A stretch of DNA of 64,000 nucleotides from NCBI GenBank assembly GCA_009783025.1, contig WRHY01000001.1, positions 62,001 to 126,000 of the forward strand, in the 5' to 3' direction. Below are positions 9,950 through 21,625 of this stretch, in pieces. Source of the stretch: Desulfovibrionaceae bacterium (lineage in GTDB: Bacteria > Desulfobacterota > Desulfovibrionia > Desulfovibrionales > Desulfovibrionaceae). Under the pieces are notes generated by a model, which worked only from the letters and a program-made list of their open reading frames with translations, was not told the origin of the DNA and did no database searches. Position numbers and translations under genes: made by a program. Numbering within the stretch: position 1 is the first letter of the stretch; each line of letters begins with the position of its first letter.

Positions 9950-11176
9950 ATGGAACGGGTAATTCTCACCACGGGCGGCACAGGCGGGCATATTTTCCCC
10001 GCCCTGGCCGTTGCCGAAGAAATCCGGCGCAGATATCCCGGTGCCATGCTGTTGTTCATGGGCGGCAAATACGGGCAGGAAGCGGATCTGGCGGTGAACG
10101 CGGGACTGGATTTCATCGGCCTGCCGGTACGCGGAATCATGGGCAGGGGCCTGAAAGGCATGGGGGCGGCCCTGGGCATGGGCCGCGGCCTGCTGACCGC
10201 GCTCGCGGTGATGCGTAAGGTCAAGCCGCAGTTGGTAATCGGTTTCGGCGGGTATGCCGCGTTCGCGGGGGTATTGGCCGGGCGCTTGTCCGGTGTGCCC
10301 ACGGCCATTCACGAGCAGAATTCCTTTCCCGGCATGAGCAATCGGCTGTTGGGCAAGCTGGTCAAAAAGATTTTTCTGTCCATGCCGGACAATGCCGGGG
10401 TCTTCGCCGCGAAAAAGACGCAGTTGGTGGGCAACCCGGTGCGCGCCGGTATTGCCGCTTTGTACGAGCAAAACCTGGCCCACTTTTCTTTCTCTTCCCA
10501 GGAAAGTCCAAAACCCGGCAAAAGTTACTACGGCGGTGTGGACGCTCCCAGTCCCTTTGACATAGCCGGACGCGCCCCCCGGACGGAAGAGGAGATCCCG
10601 CCAAACCAGAACGGTCGCCAGGAAGAACCCCATGCGCCCCGGCTCCTGGTCATGGGCGGAAGCCTTGGCGCCAAAGCGATAAACGACGGCATGATCGCGG
10701 CCATTGGCCTGCTTCAGGAAGCGGGCATCGAGATCTGGCATCAGACCGGGCAGGCCGATTACGAGCGGGTACGGACGGCCTACCGCCAGGACAAGGCCGA
10801 GCACGTGCGCGTGGAAGCTTTTATTGCGGATATGCCCAAAGCCTATGCCTGGGCGGATCTGGTGTTCTGCCGGGCGGGCGCGTCAAGTCTGGCGGAAATC
10901 ACGGCAGCGGCCCTGCCTTCGGTGCTTACGCCGTTTCCCCATGCGGCCCAGGATCATCAGCGGCACAATGCCCGTTACCTGGAGCGCGAAGGCGCGGCAG
11001 TGCTGTTGGAACAGGCGGAATTTTCAGGCAGCCCGAAGAAATTGGTGGACACCCTGACCGGACTTTTGCGGGACAAGGAACAACTAAAGCGTATGGCACA
11101 GCACAGTTTCGCGCTTGCCAAGCCCCATGCGGCCCGCGATTTGGTGGATGGGCTGGAAGCGTTGATTAATTTGTAA
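9950..11176 (+). CDS. murG: Lipid II synthase MurG (GT-B fold) with linker insertion
   Basis: MurG transfers GlcNAc from UDP-GlcNAc to lipid I on the inner face of the membrane. The N-terminal domain carries [15 protein letters not shown] and FGGYAAFAG, with the acceptor motif HEQNSFPG. The C-terminal domain starts at [12 protein letters not shown] and has the nucleotide-sugar motif [15 protein letters not shown]. At 408 residues it is about 45 longer than typical. The extra residues (about 177-228) lie exactly between the two domains and are polar, with many Pro, Gly, Ser and Glu. They look like a disordered linker; I found no repeat matching them in this window. GGGAGAG precedes the ATG at a good distance. 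Confidence 0.96.
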   Translation: MERVILTTGGTGGHIFPALAVAEEIRRRYPGAMLLFMGGKYGQEADLAVNAGLDFIGLPVRGIMGRGLKGMGAALGMGRGLLTALAVMRKVKPQLVIGFGGYAAFAGVLAGRLSGVPTAIHEQNSFPGMSNRLLGKLVKKIFLSMPDNAGVFAAKKTQLVGNPVRAGIAALYEQNLAHFSFSSQESPKPGKSYYGGVDAPSPFDIAGRAPRTEEEIPPNQNGRQEEPHAPRLLVMGGSLGAKAINDGMIAAIGLLQEAGIEIWHQTGQADYERVRTAYRQDKAEHVRVEAFIADMPKAYAWADLVFCRAGASSLAEITAAALPSVLTPFPHAAQDHQRHNARYLEREGAAVLLEQAEFSGSPKKLVDTLTGLLRDKEQLKRMAQHSFALAKPHAARDLVDGLEALINL

Positions 11177-11223
11177 TGGGGCTCTGCTCTTCCAAAAGAA
11201 GAACACGAGCACGAGGACCAGGC

Positions 11224-12585
11224 ATGGACAGCAGAGTCAAGACAATCCACATGGTGGGCATCGGCGGATCAGGGATGAGCGGCATTGCCGAGGTGCTTTT
11301 GAACCTCGGGTATGCCGTGCACGGATCGGATATTGCCGAGAGCGCCTCTGTGGTCCGGCTGCGTGAACTGGGAGCGAAAATCGGCATCGGGCACGCGGCG
11401 GAAAACGTGCGGGAAGCGCACGTGCTGGTCAAGTCCACGGCCGTGCGCGAGGATAATCCTGAACTGATTGCAGCCCGGGAAAAGGGTATTCCGATCATTC
11501 CCAGGGCCGAAATGCTGGCCGAACTGATGCGCCTGCGCACGGGCATCGCCATTGCGGGCACGCACGGCAAGACCACCACAACTTCCTTTGCGGCGGCGAT
11601 TTTTGACGAAGCCGGTGTGGACCCCACGGTGATTATCGGCGGTCGCCTGAACGTATATGGCACCAATGCCCGCCTGGGCACGGGCAACTATTTGATTGCC
11701 GAGGCTGACGAGTCGGATGGGTCTTTTCTCTGTTTGTTCCCGATTATGAACGTGGTCACCAACGTGGACATGGACCATCTGGACTTTTACCCGGATCAGG
11801 AGAGTATAGATGCGGCCTTTGTCCAGTTCATGAATTCAGTACCTTTTTACGGCAGCAATATCGTGTGCGGTGACGATCCCGGTGTGCGCCGTCTTTTGCC
11901 CTGCGTGAACAGGCCGGTTATTACCTACGGGTTCAACGCCAGCAATGATCTGACAGCGGAAGTGTTGTCCTGCGGTGCAACTAGCGAATTTATCGTCCGG
12001 CTCAAGGGCATCCGGCTCGGCGAAGTCAGCCTGGCCCAGCCGGGGCGGCATAACATCCTGAACGCCTTGGGAGCCATAGGCGCTGCTTTGCAGGCGGAAA
12101 TTCCGGTCACAGCCTGCATTGAGGCTCTGGGTAAATTTCGTGGCGTGGGCCGCCGTTTTGAGCGCAAGGGCGAGAAGAACGGCGTGCTGGTGGTGGATGA
12201 TTACGGGCATCATCCGGTGGAAATCGCGGCCACACTGGCCACGGCCCGGCAGTGCTGCCCGGAACGGCGGCTGGTGGTGGCTTTTCAGCCGCACCGCTTT
12301 TCGCGCACCAAAGCCTTGTTTGGAGATTTCTGCAAGGTTTTCGTGCAAGCGGACAAGCTCTTTTTGACCGAAATATACGCGGCTTCGGAATCGCCGCTGC
12401 CAGGCGTGAGCGGCGAGAGTCTGGCCCAGGGCATCCGGCAGGTGACCAATACGGATGTCACTTACTGCCAGGACTTTGATACCTTACTGGAGCACCTGAG
12501 CGCCGAATTGAAAGAGGGCGATCTGCTCTTGACCCTTGGCGCGGGCAATATCACGACCATTGGCCCGCGTTGGCTGGAGGCCTGA
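11224..12585 (+). CDS. murC: UDP-MurNAc:L-alanine ligase
   Basis: MurC adds the first stem-peptide residue, L-alanine, to UDP-MurNAc. Motifs are the N-terminal nucleotide-binding [14 protein letters not shown], the Mur P-loop [10 protein letters not shown], the central EADESDGSF and the C-terminal [10 protein letters not shown] and FQPHRFSRT, all diagnostic of MurC. Length is 453 residues, normal for the family. ATG 11224 follows an AGGA and begins at the conserved [15 protein letters not shown]. An in-frame extension back to the murG stop has no family similarity and reads through a GC-rich leader, so it was excluded. Confidence 0.97.
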   Translation: MDSRVKTIHMVGIGGSGMSGIAEVLLNLGYAVHGSDIAESASVVRLRELGAKIGIGHAAENVREAHVLVKSTAVREDNPELIAAREKGIPIIPRAEMLAELMRLRTGIAIAGTHGKTTTTSFAAAIFDEAGVDPTVIIGGRLNVYGTNARLGTGNYLIAEADESDGSFLCLFPIMNVVTNVDMDHLDFYPDQESIDAAFVQFMNSVPFYGSNIVCGDDPGVRRLLPCVNRPVITYGFNASNDLTAEVLSCGATSEFIVRLKGIRLGEVSLAQPGRHNILNALGAIGAALQAEIPVTACIEALGKFRGVGRRFERKGEKNGVLVVDDYGHHPVEIAATLATARQCCPERRLVVAFQPHRFSRTKALFGDFCKVFVQADKLFLTEIYAASESPLPGVSGESLAQGIRQVTNTDVTYCQDFDTLLEHLSAELKEGDLLLTLGAGNITTIGPRWLEA

Positions 12586-12587
12586 AC

Positions 12588-13487
12588 ATGCATGCGGCTC
12601 AAGGACTGGCTATCCGCGAGGATCCGCTCTTGCGGGAACGCACCAGCATCCGGCTGGGCGGTCCGGCCATTGCCGAGATCCTTGTCAGCGGCACGCAAGG
12701 CCTGGAGCATTTGCCTGATATGGCGACGCGGCTCGGCGGGCGCATCGAACCGTTTGGCGCAGGCACGAACATCATTGCCCGTGACGAGGCCCTGCCCCTG
12801 CTTCTGGTCACACGAACCCCGGTTTATGAGACTTGCGTTACAGGGGAAAAGGAAGGCCGGGTGCTGCTCAAGGCGGACGCCGCGTTGAAACTGCCCGCCC
12901 TGCTGGCCAAAGCCGCGTCTCTGGGACTTGGCGGCCTGGAAGGGCTGACCGGAATACCGGGCAGCGTGGGCGGGGCCGTGGCCATGAATGCCGGTTCCTA
13001 CGGCGTGTCCTTCGGAGACCTGGTGCATAGTGTGGAAGTCTTCTCTCCTGTGCTGGGATTGCGGGAACTTGCGGCAACGGATGTTACTTTTTCCTATCGT
13101 TCCTGCCGCCTGCACAACCATGAAGGCTGGTTCCTGATCACCGGAGTGACTTTAGCCATGAGCAAAAGTGAGCGAAACGTGATTCGGGAACGCATGCGCG
13201 AGGTCTATGCCGGGAAGCGGGCCGGGCAGCCGGTTACGGCCCGGAGCGCGGGCTGCGTGTTCAAGAATCCCGCGCCGCAAGAACCGGCCGGGCGGCTGCT
13301 GGAACAGGCGGGCCTGAAGGGCATGAGCCGGGGCGGCATGCGCTTTTCAACCGTGCATGCGAATTTTCTGGTCAATGAAGGTACGGGCAGTTCGGAGCAG
13401 GCCCTGGAGTTGATAGAACTGGCTAAGGATAGGGTGTACCAGAAGTCGGGCCACCGGCTGGAAACAGAGGTGCGCTTATGGCCGTAA
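12588..13487 (+). CDS. murB: UDP-N-acetylenolpyruvoylglucosamine reductase
   Basis: MurB uses NADPH and FAD to reduce UDP-enolpyruvyl-GlcNAc to UDP-MurNAc. The 299-residue protein has the FAD-binding pattern RTSIRLGGPA, GAGTNIIARD and GLEGLTGIPGSVGGAVAMNAGSYG-type segments, SYRSCR, the catalytic Ser region ARSAGCVFKNP and a C-terminal Glu within ETEVRLWP. The enzyme with SYRSCR and a length near 300 is the short type II-like MurB. ATG 12588 sits three bases after murC with GGAGG upstream. The 3' end overlaps ftsQ by 10 bases. Its place between murC and ftsQ is common in dcw clusters. Confidence 0.96.
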   Translation: MHAAQGLAIREDPLLRERTSIRLGGPAIAEILVSGTQGLEHLPDMATRLGGRIEPFGAGTNIIARDEALPLLLVTRTPVYETCVTGEKEGRVLLKADAALKLPALLAKAASLGLGGLEGLTGIPGSVGGAVAMNAGSYGVSFGDLVHSVEVFSPVLGLRELAATDVTFSYRSCRLHNHEGWFLITGVTLAMSKSERNVIRERMREVYAGKRAGQPVTARSAGCVFKNPAPQEPAGRLLEQAGLKGMSRGGMRFSTVHANFLVNEGTGSSEQALELIELAKDRVYQKSGHRLETEVRLWP

Positions 13488-14527
13488 GAAGTTCCGTTCC
13501 TCAGCGCAACGGCAGGCGGGTTTCCCTGACCCGATCCGGCGGCACGTCCGCGCCGGGAAAAAATATCCGCCGCGAGCCGAAAAAGGTGGCCGCGCCCAAG
13601 GCCGCCAAGTCTGGTTCCCCGGAACAGGGACTGTTTAACCGATCCCGGCTGGAAGGGGTGCGTAATTTTTTTTCAACAACCCTCTTTCTGTCAATGATTT
13701 TATTTCTCGTTGCCGCTGTAGGGGTTGGTCTGATTTACGTCTACAGCAGCATGGTTTCAGGCGATTATTTCGCCTTGAAGACTCTAGAAATACAAGGTAA
13801 TTCTCGTCTGAGCTCTAGAGAAATTTTAGAAACTGCCGATTTAGCCAATGGAGGCAATACGCTCGCCCTTTCCATAGACCTTGTGGAAGAGTCTCTGAGC
13901 AGGCACTCCTGGGTGGAGGAAGTATCGGTCAAGCGGGTGTTGCCGGGCACGTTGATTATCAGCGTGCGCGAAAAGACCCCGGCTTTCTGGGTGTTGCATG
14001 AAGGCGCGTTGCATTACGCCGATGATCGCGGCAGGCTGATCGCCCCGGTGGTTGCCGGCAAGTTCGCGTCCCTGCCCACGCTTGAGGTGGAGCCGGGGGC
14101 CGAGGACACGGCCGCGGTGCTCCCGGATTTGGTGAAGAGCCTGCAAGAGTCCCGTCTGCCGCTGAACATGGGCAGTATCAGCGTAGTGCGCCTTTCCTCG
14201 GCGCGGGGCCTGGAACTGTATGTGGATGACGCACACTTGAAGATTTCCATCGGCCTTGAGGAATGGACGTCCAATTTACGGCGGCTTGGCAGAACGCTTG
14301 CCGATCTCGCGCGCAGGAACGAGCTCGGGGATGTCCGGGAAATCAAGGCTCAGGGCGCTAACGTCTGGGTGGAGAGGCGCACCGGCTTCACGAATGCCCT
14401 AGAGCAGCTTAACATTGAAAATGTTCAACTGCTCTGCAAGGATTTGTCCGCAAATCCTTGCCACGAGATTGGCGTAGGCGAGCTTTGCTCGCCGTTAAGC
14501 GACAATCTCAAAGTGAAAATGCTCTAA
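13478..14527 (+). CDS. ftsQ: Cell division protein FtsQ with repeat-encoded C-terminal tail
   Basis: FtsQ is the bitopic scaffold that brings FtsL/FtsB to the septum. It has a basic cytoplasmic start (1-65), one membrane segment (about 70-92), a POTRA domain (about 97-168, with YFALKTLEIQGNSRLSSREI) and the FtsQ beta domain to about residue 305. The last ~42 residues (from about 308) are encoded by a palindromic repeat that also occurs between ftsA and ftsZ. The stop TAA comes from the final inverted repeat of that element. This tail falls where FtsB-binding residues usually end, so it may be neutral or may alter the contact. GC drops noticeably around the membrane segment and POTRA start. 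Confidence 0.93.
   Translation: MAVRSSVPQRNGRRVSLTRSGGTSAPGKNIRREPKKVAAPKAAKSGSPEQGLFNRSRLEGVRNFFSTTLFLSMILFLVAAVGVGLIYVYSSMVSGDYFALKTLEIQGNSRLSSREILETADLANGGNTLALSIDLVEESLSRHSWVEEVSVKRVLPGTLIISVREKTPAFWVLHEGALHYADDRGRLIAPVVAGKFASLPTLEVEPGAEDTAAVLPDLVKSLQESRLPLNMGSISVVRLSSARGLELYVDDAHLKISIGLEEWTSNLRRLGRTLADLARRNELGDVREIKAQGANVWVERRTGFTNALEQLNIENVQLLCKDLSANPCHEIGVGELCSPLSDNLKVKML
14399..14527 (+). repeat. Triple-hairpin repeat, copy 1, forms end of ftsQ
   Basis: Three consecutive hairpins lie here. The first has outer arms AGAGCAG/CTGCTCT (14401-14435). The second pairs GCAAGGATTTG with CAAATCCTTGC (14437-14462). The third has outer arms GAGATTG/CAATCTC around inner arms GGCGAGC/GCTCGCC with a TTT loop (14465-14509). 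The whole unit is bounded by TAGAGCA and TGCTCTA. It aligns along its length with 15826-15954. The element is translated as the FtsQ C-terminus and supplies its stop codon. Confidence 0.85.
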
Positions 14528-14565
14528 AAGGATGATTCGAGCGATGGGTGTGAGGAGAAGATACA

Positions 14566-15792
14566 ATGGCCAAGGCTGACCTGATTATAGGACTTGATAT
14601 CGGCACCACCAAGATTTGCGCTGTGGTGGGCGAAGCCAGCGAAGACGGCGTGGATGTCGTCGGCATTGGCACGAGTCCGTCCACCGGCCTGCGCAAGGGC
14701 GTTGTGGTGAACATTGAAGAGACCGTCAAATCCGTGCAGAAAGCGCTGGAAGAGGCGGAACTCATGGCCGGGTGCGCTATCCGCTCCGTGTACGCGGGCA
14801 TTGCCGGAAGCCACATCAAGGGCTTCAACAGCCACGGCGTGATAGCGGTCAAAGGCGGTGAAGTGACCCAGCGGGACGTGGATCGGGCCCTGGAAGCGGC
14901 CAGCGCGGTGGCTATTCCGCTGGATCGCGAGGTCATCCACACCCTGCCGCAGGAATTTATCGTGGACGACCAGCGGGGCATCCTCCATCCCCTGGGCATG
15001 GCCGGAGTGCGGCTGGAAGTGAAGGTACATATCGTGACCGGCGCGGTGACCAGCGCCCAGAACATCGTGCGCTCCTGCCACCGCAGCGGGCTTGACGTGT
15101 CGGATATCGTGCTGGAATCCCTGGCCTCGGCCAAGGCCGTGCTCACCGAGGAGGAGCGCGAACTGGGCGTGGCCCTGGTGGACCTTGGCGGCGGCACGAC
15201 GGATATTGCCATTTTTGCCAATGACACCATCAAACATACCGGCGTGCTTCCGCTCGGCGGGCAGAACCTGACCAACGACATCGCTTTCGGCCTGCGCACG
15301 CCCATGGTCAGCGCCGAGCGCATCAAGGTCAAGTATGGCTGCGCCATGGTCGATCTGGTCAGCATGGACGAGATTATCGAGGTGCCCACCGTGGGCGGCC
15401 GCGAACCGCGCAGGCTGTCGCGTCAGCTTTTGGCGGAAATTTGCCAGCCGCGCATGGAAGAAGTGCTGGATCTGGTGGATCAGGAACTCACCCGTTCCGG
15501 CTGCAAGCATCTGATCGGCGCGGGCGTGGTGCTTACCGGAGGTTCGGCCCTGATCGACGGCTGCCAGGAACTTGGCGAACAGATTTTCAACCTGCCCACG
15601 CGCATAGGGTATCCCCGCAACGTGGGAGGGCTCAAGGACGTGGTTAACAGCCCCAAATACGCGACTGCCGTGGGGCTGCTCTGCTACGGCGCTGAAAAGG
15701 AAGGCGGGGAGCGCAAGTTCCGCATTCAGGATGAGAACGTCTTTGATCGTGTGCTTTCACGCATGAAAAAATGGTTCAAGGATGTAACATAG
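14566..15792 (+). CDS. ftsA: Cell division actin homologue FtsA
   Basis: FtsA is the actin-like ATPase that ties FtsZ filaments to the membrane and recruits late divisome proteins. The 408 residues show the phosphate-1 motif GLDIGTTKICAVVGE, the 1C-subdomain motif KGVVVNIEETV, the phosphate-2 motif DLGGGTTDIAIF, the adenosine motif GVVLTGGSALIDG and a C-terminal amphipathic helix (FDRVLSRMKKWFKDV) that should bind the membrane. The ATG has GAGGAGA about 9 bases upstream. It directly precedes ftsZ, separated by a 213-base gap that is mostly a palindromic repeat. The stop codon begins the string TAGGGTATA, seen also at the ends of potD and frr. Confidence 0.97.
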   Translation: MAKADLIIGLDIGTTKICAVVGEASEDGVDVVGIGTSPSTGLRKGVVVNIEETVKSVQKALEEAELMAGCAIRSVYAGIAGSHIKGFNSHGVIAVKGGEVTQRDVDRALEAASAVAIPLDREVIHTLPQEFIVDDQRGILHPLGMAGVRLEVKVHIVTGAVTSAQNIVRSCHRSGLDVSDIVLESLASAKAVLTEEERELGVALVDLGGGTTDIAIFANDTIKHTGVLPLGGQNLTNDIAFGLRTPMVSAERIKVKYGCAMVDLVSMDEIIEVPTVGGREPRRLSRQLLAEICQPRMEEVLDLVDQELTRSGCKHLIGAGVVLTGGSALIDGCQELGEQIFNLPTRIGYPRNVGGLKDVVNSPKYATAVGLLCYGAEKEGGERKFRIQDENVFDRVLSRMKKWFKDVT

Positions 15793-15825
15793 GGTATATT
15801 TCGTCTGTAACGGGCGGCCGCGTAT

Positions 15826-15954
15826 TAGAGCAGTTTACCTTTGAAAAAGTGTAACTGCTCTGCAAGGATTTATCTGTAAATCCTTGCCGCGAGATGCTTG
15901 TAGGCTGGCTTTGCCAGCCGTCAAGCAAGCATCTCAAGCGTAAAATACCGTAGA
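15826..15954 (+). repeat. Triple-hairpin repeat, copy 2, between ftsA and ftsZ
   Basis: This is the second copy of the element that ends ftsQ. It has the same three hairpins in the same order, with AGAGCAGTT/AACTGCTCT, then GCAAGGATTTA/TAAATCCTTGC, then GAGATGCTTG/CAAGCATCTC around GGCTGGC/GCCAGCC. Several positions differ from copy 1 on both sides of a stem so that pairing is kept. It lies in the leader of ftsZ and may act in RNA folding, processing or partial termination between ftsA and ftsZ. No clear promoter was found in the remaining ~50 bases before ftsZ. Confidence 0.85.
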
Positions 15955-16005
15955 CGCGGGCGGCGGCTGTAACCCGCTCAGACCATAAAGGCAAGGAGAG
16001 GCACA

Positions 16006-17289
16006 ATGGCACTGGATTTTGAAATCGACGGCAAAGAAACAGCAAAAATCAAAGTTGTGGGCGTCGGAGGCGGCGGCGGGAACGCTGTCAATAACATGAT
16101 CTCCTCGTCCCTGCGGGGTGTTCACTTTATCTCCGCCAACACGGACGTGCAGGCGCTCGGCCGTTCCCTGGCCGAGCATAAGGTCCAGATCGGAGCCAAA
16201 CTGACCAAAGGTCTCGGCGCTGGCGCCAACCCGCGCATCGGGTGTGACGCGGCGCTGGAGAGCATGGATCAGATCAAGGCCTGCATCGCGGAGGCGGACA
16301 TGGTCTTTGTGACCGCGGGCATGGGCGGCGGCACCGGTACCGGCGCTGCCCCGGTTATTGCCCAGGCGGCCAAAGAACTGGGTATCCTGACCGTGGGCGT
16401 GGTTACCAAGCCCTTTTTCTTTGAAGGCAAAAAGCGCCTGGAATCCGCTGAAGCGGGCATTGAGGAATTCCGCAGGCACGTGGACAGCCTGATCACCATT
16501 CCCAACGACAGGCTGCTCCAACTCGCGCCCAAAAAGGCCACCTTCATCGAGATGCTGAAAAAGGCCGACGAGGTGCTGTACTACGCGGTCAAAGGCATTT
16601 CCGACCTGATCCTGGTCACCGGCCTCATCAACCTGGACTTTGCCGACGTGCGCACCGTCATGAGCGAATCCGGCCTGGCCATGATGGGTACGGGCATTGC
16701 CACCGGCGAATCCCGCGCCAGGGAAGCCGCGCTCAAGGCCATCACCAGCCCGCTGTTGGAAGGCGTGTCCATTGACGGCGCGCGCCAGGTGCTGATGAAC
16801 ATCACCTGCGGACCGGATCTCGGCATTGACGAAGTGTCCGAAGCGGCCAGTATCGTGTCCGAAGCGGCGCACGAAGACGTGCACGTCATCTTCGGCACTG
16901 TCTGCGACGAAAGCGTGGGCGATGAAATGCGCATTACCGTGATTGCCACCGGCATTGACAGCGGCGGCTCCGGTGTTGCGGCCCCGGCCAAAACCGCGAC
17001 CGTAACCTCCCTGCGCGGCGCGTCCGCGGCCGGAACCTCGGCAGCGCCTCCGACTCCGCGTTCCCCGCAAGGATTGAACACGGTGGATGAGAGCCTGCAA
17101 CGCGCGGTGGGCGGCCGACAACCGTCCCAGCCGGGCAACTTCAACGTGCCCGCGTATTTGCGCAAACCTTCCCCGGCCGCTCCGGCCCCGGCGCCCCGCA
17201 CGAACGGGCACAACCCGGGAGAAGATGATTTCATTTTTGATGAGGACGACTTTGAAACGCCGTCCTTTATACGAAAACAGGCTAATTAG
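16006..17289 (+). CDS. ftsZ: Cell division GTPase FtsZ
   Basis: FtsZ is the tubulin homologue that forms the Z ring. The protein (427 residues) has [15 protein letters not shown] at the start, the tubulin signature [10 protein letters not shown] from Gly107, [13 protein letters not shown] [12 protein letters not shown] carrying the T7 loop, and the C-terminal GTPase-activating domain to about residue 325. A Pro/Ala-rich linker (about 328-410) follows. The last residues, [12 protein letters not shown], form the conserved tail that binds FtsA and ZipA-like partners. AGGAG lies about 8 bases before the ATG. It is the last gene of the dcw operon and is followed by a strong hairpin. Confidence 0.98.
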   Translation: MALDFEIDGKETAKIKVVGVGGGGGNAVNNMISSSLRGVHFISANTDVQALGRSLAEHKVQIGAKLTKGLGAGANPRIGCDAALESMDQIKACIAEADMVFVTAGMGGGTGTGAAPVIAQAAKELGILTVGVVTKPFFFEGKKRLESAEAGIEEFRRHVDSLITIPNDRLLQLAPKKATFIEMLKKADEVLYYAVKGISDLILVTGLINLDFADVRTVMSESGLAMMGTGIATGESRAREAALKAITSPLLEGVSIDGARQVLMNITCGPDLGIDEVSEAASIVSEAAHEDVHVIFGTVCDESVGDEMRITVIATGIDSGGSGVAAPAKTATVTSLRGASAAGTSAAPPTPRSPQGLNTVDESLQRAVGGRQPSQPGNFNVPAYLRKPSPAAPAPAPRTNGHNPGEDDFIFDEDDFETPSFIRKQAN

Positions 17290-17336
17290 GGCCTGGGGAC
17301 GTACCGCTTACTCGCCTTTTTGCAGTAATCGATATT

Positions 17337-17361
17337 CCCCCTGCATCCTTGCCGCAGGGGG
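17337..17361 (+). terminator. Hairpin after ftsZ
   Basis: A perfect 8-bp GC-rich stem (CCCCCTGC at 17337-17344, GCAGGGGG at 17354-17361) lies 48 bases after the ftsZ stop. It probably ends the dcw transcript. No T-run follows, so if it terminates it may need Rho or act with the next palindrome. Confidence 0.5.
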
Positions 17362-17417
17362 TCAGGCAACGCGCGGGCAGCGAAGCGCCGCGCCCAGCAA
17401 GTACCGTTGCCATGAGT

Positions 17418-17464
17418 AAAGAATCCCTGTTACCGCTTTGCCTCAGCGGTAACAGGGATTCTTT
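17418..17464. repeat. Perfect 20-bp inverted repeat
   Basis: The arms at 17418-17437 (starting AAAGAATCCCTG) and 17445-17464 are exact inverse complements around a 7-base loop. The AAAG/CTTT ends fit a bidirectional terminator, but a 20-bp perfect stem is long for one. It may instead be a degenerate mobile repeat. The bases from 17290 to the kinase start hold no gene I can support. Confidence 0.6.
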
Positions 17465-17468
17465 GATC

Positions 17469-17492
17469 ATTACTGCTAACGGTTGCTGTAAT
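17469..17492. promoter_or_regulatory. Imperfect dyad upstream of the kinase gene
   Basis: The half-sites ATTACTGCTAAC and GGTTGCTGTAAT form a 24-base imperfect palindrome (9 of 12 positions pair). It lies ~125 bases before the preferred kinase start. It has the size of a repressor or activator operator, but no known binding motif was recognised. Confidence 0.25.
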
Positions 17493-17617
17493 GCCCTTGT
17501 CAAGGAGCAACGGGGTGTGGTACGTAATTCGCATTCTGTTGGAACAGTATTTTAGAACCAACCATTTACCGCCCGTTCGCTTTGGGAGCCTCTTCCAGGG
17601 CGCGGCAAAAACACCGT

Positions 17618-21361
<3,744 letters not shown>

Positions 21362-21388
21362 ACTGAGGCACTACCCAAGAACTCTGCC

Positions 21389-21619
21389 ATGACAGATACA
21401 GCCAACAACTACACAGCGCCGCAGATTACCGTGCTGCTTCAGCCCGAAGGCCGGGAGTTTTCCCTGCCCCGTCCCAAAACCGTGCTTCAGCTTCTGCGCA
21501 AGCTGGATATCAGGCCCGGCACGGCCCTGGTGATCCGCGAGGGCGGACTGCTTACGCAAGACCGCCAGATCCTGCCTGGTGACCATATCACCGTGCGTAT
21601 CGTGACTTCGAGTGGGTGA
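21389..21619 (+). CDS. ThiS/MoaD-like beta-grasp protein
   Basis: This 76-residue protein has the beta-grasp layout of small sulfur carriers. A first strand (ITVLLQPEGREFSL) is followed by a helix (KTVLQLLRKLDI), a strand (TALVIREGGLL) and the late loop LPGDHITVRIV, which closely matches the ThiS/MoaD consensus. Carriers of this type end in Gly-Gly, which is adenylated and thiocarboxylated; this one ends in Ser-Gly. It may therefore be a non-canonical carrier or need processing or another partner. It lies 27 bases after the kinase and 6 before pbpC, so it is probably co-transcribed with both. No thiamine or molybdopterin gene is near. Confidence 0.75.
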   Translation: MTDTANNYTAPQITVLLQPEGREFSLPRPKTVLQLLRKLDIRPGTALVIREGGLLTQDRQILPGDHITVRIVTSSG

Positions 21620-21625
21620 GGCGCC

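Noticed and set aside
17349..17555. A 68-codon open frame across the palindrome after ftsZ
   Set aside because: Its sequence is mainly the inverted repeat and it has no ribosome site or homologue I recognise.
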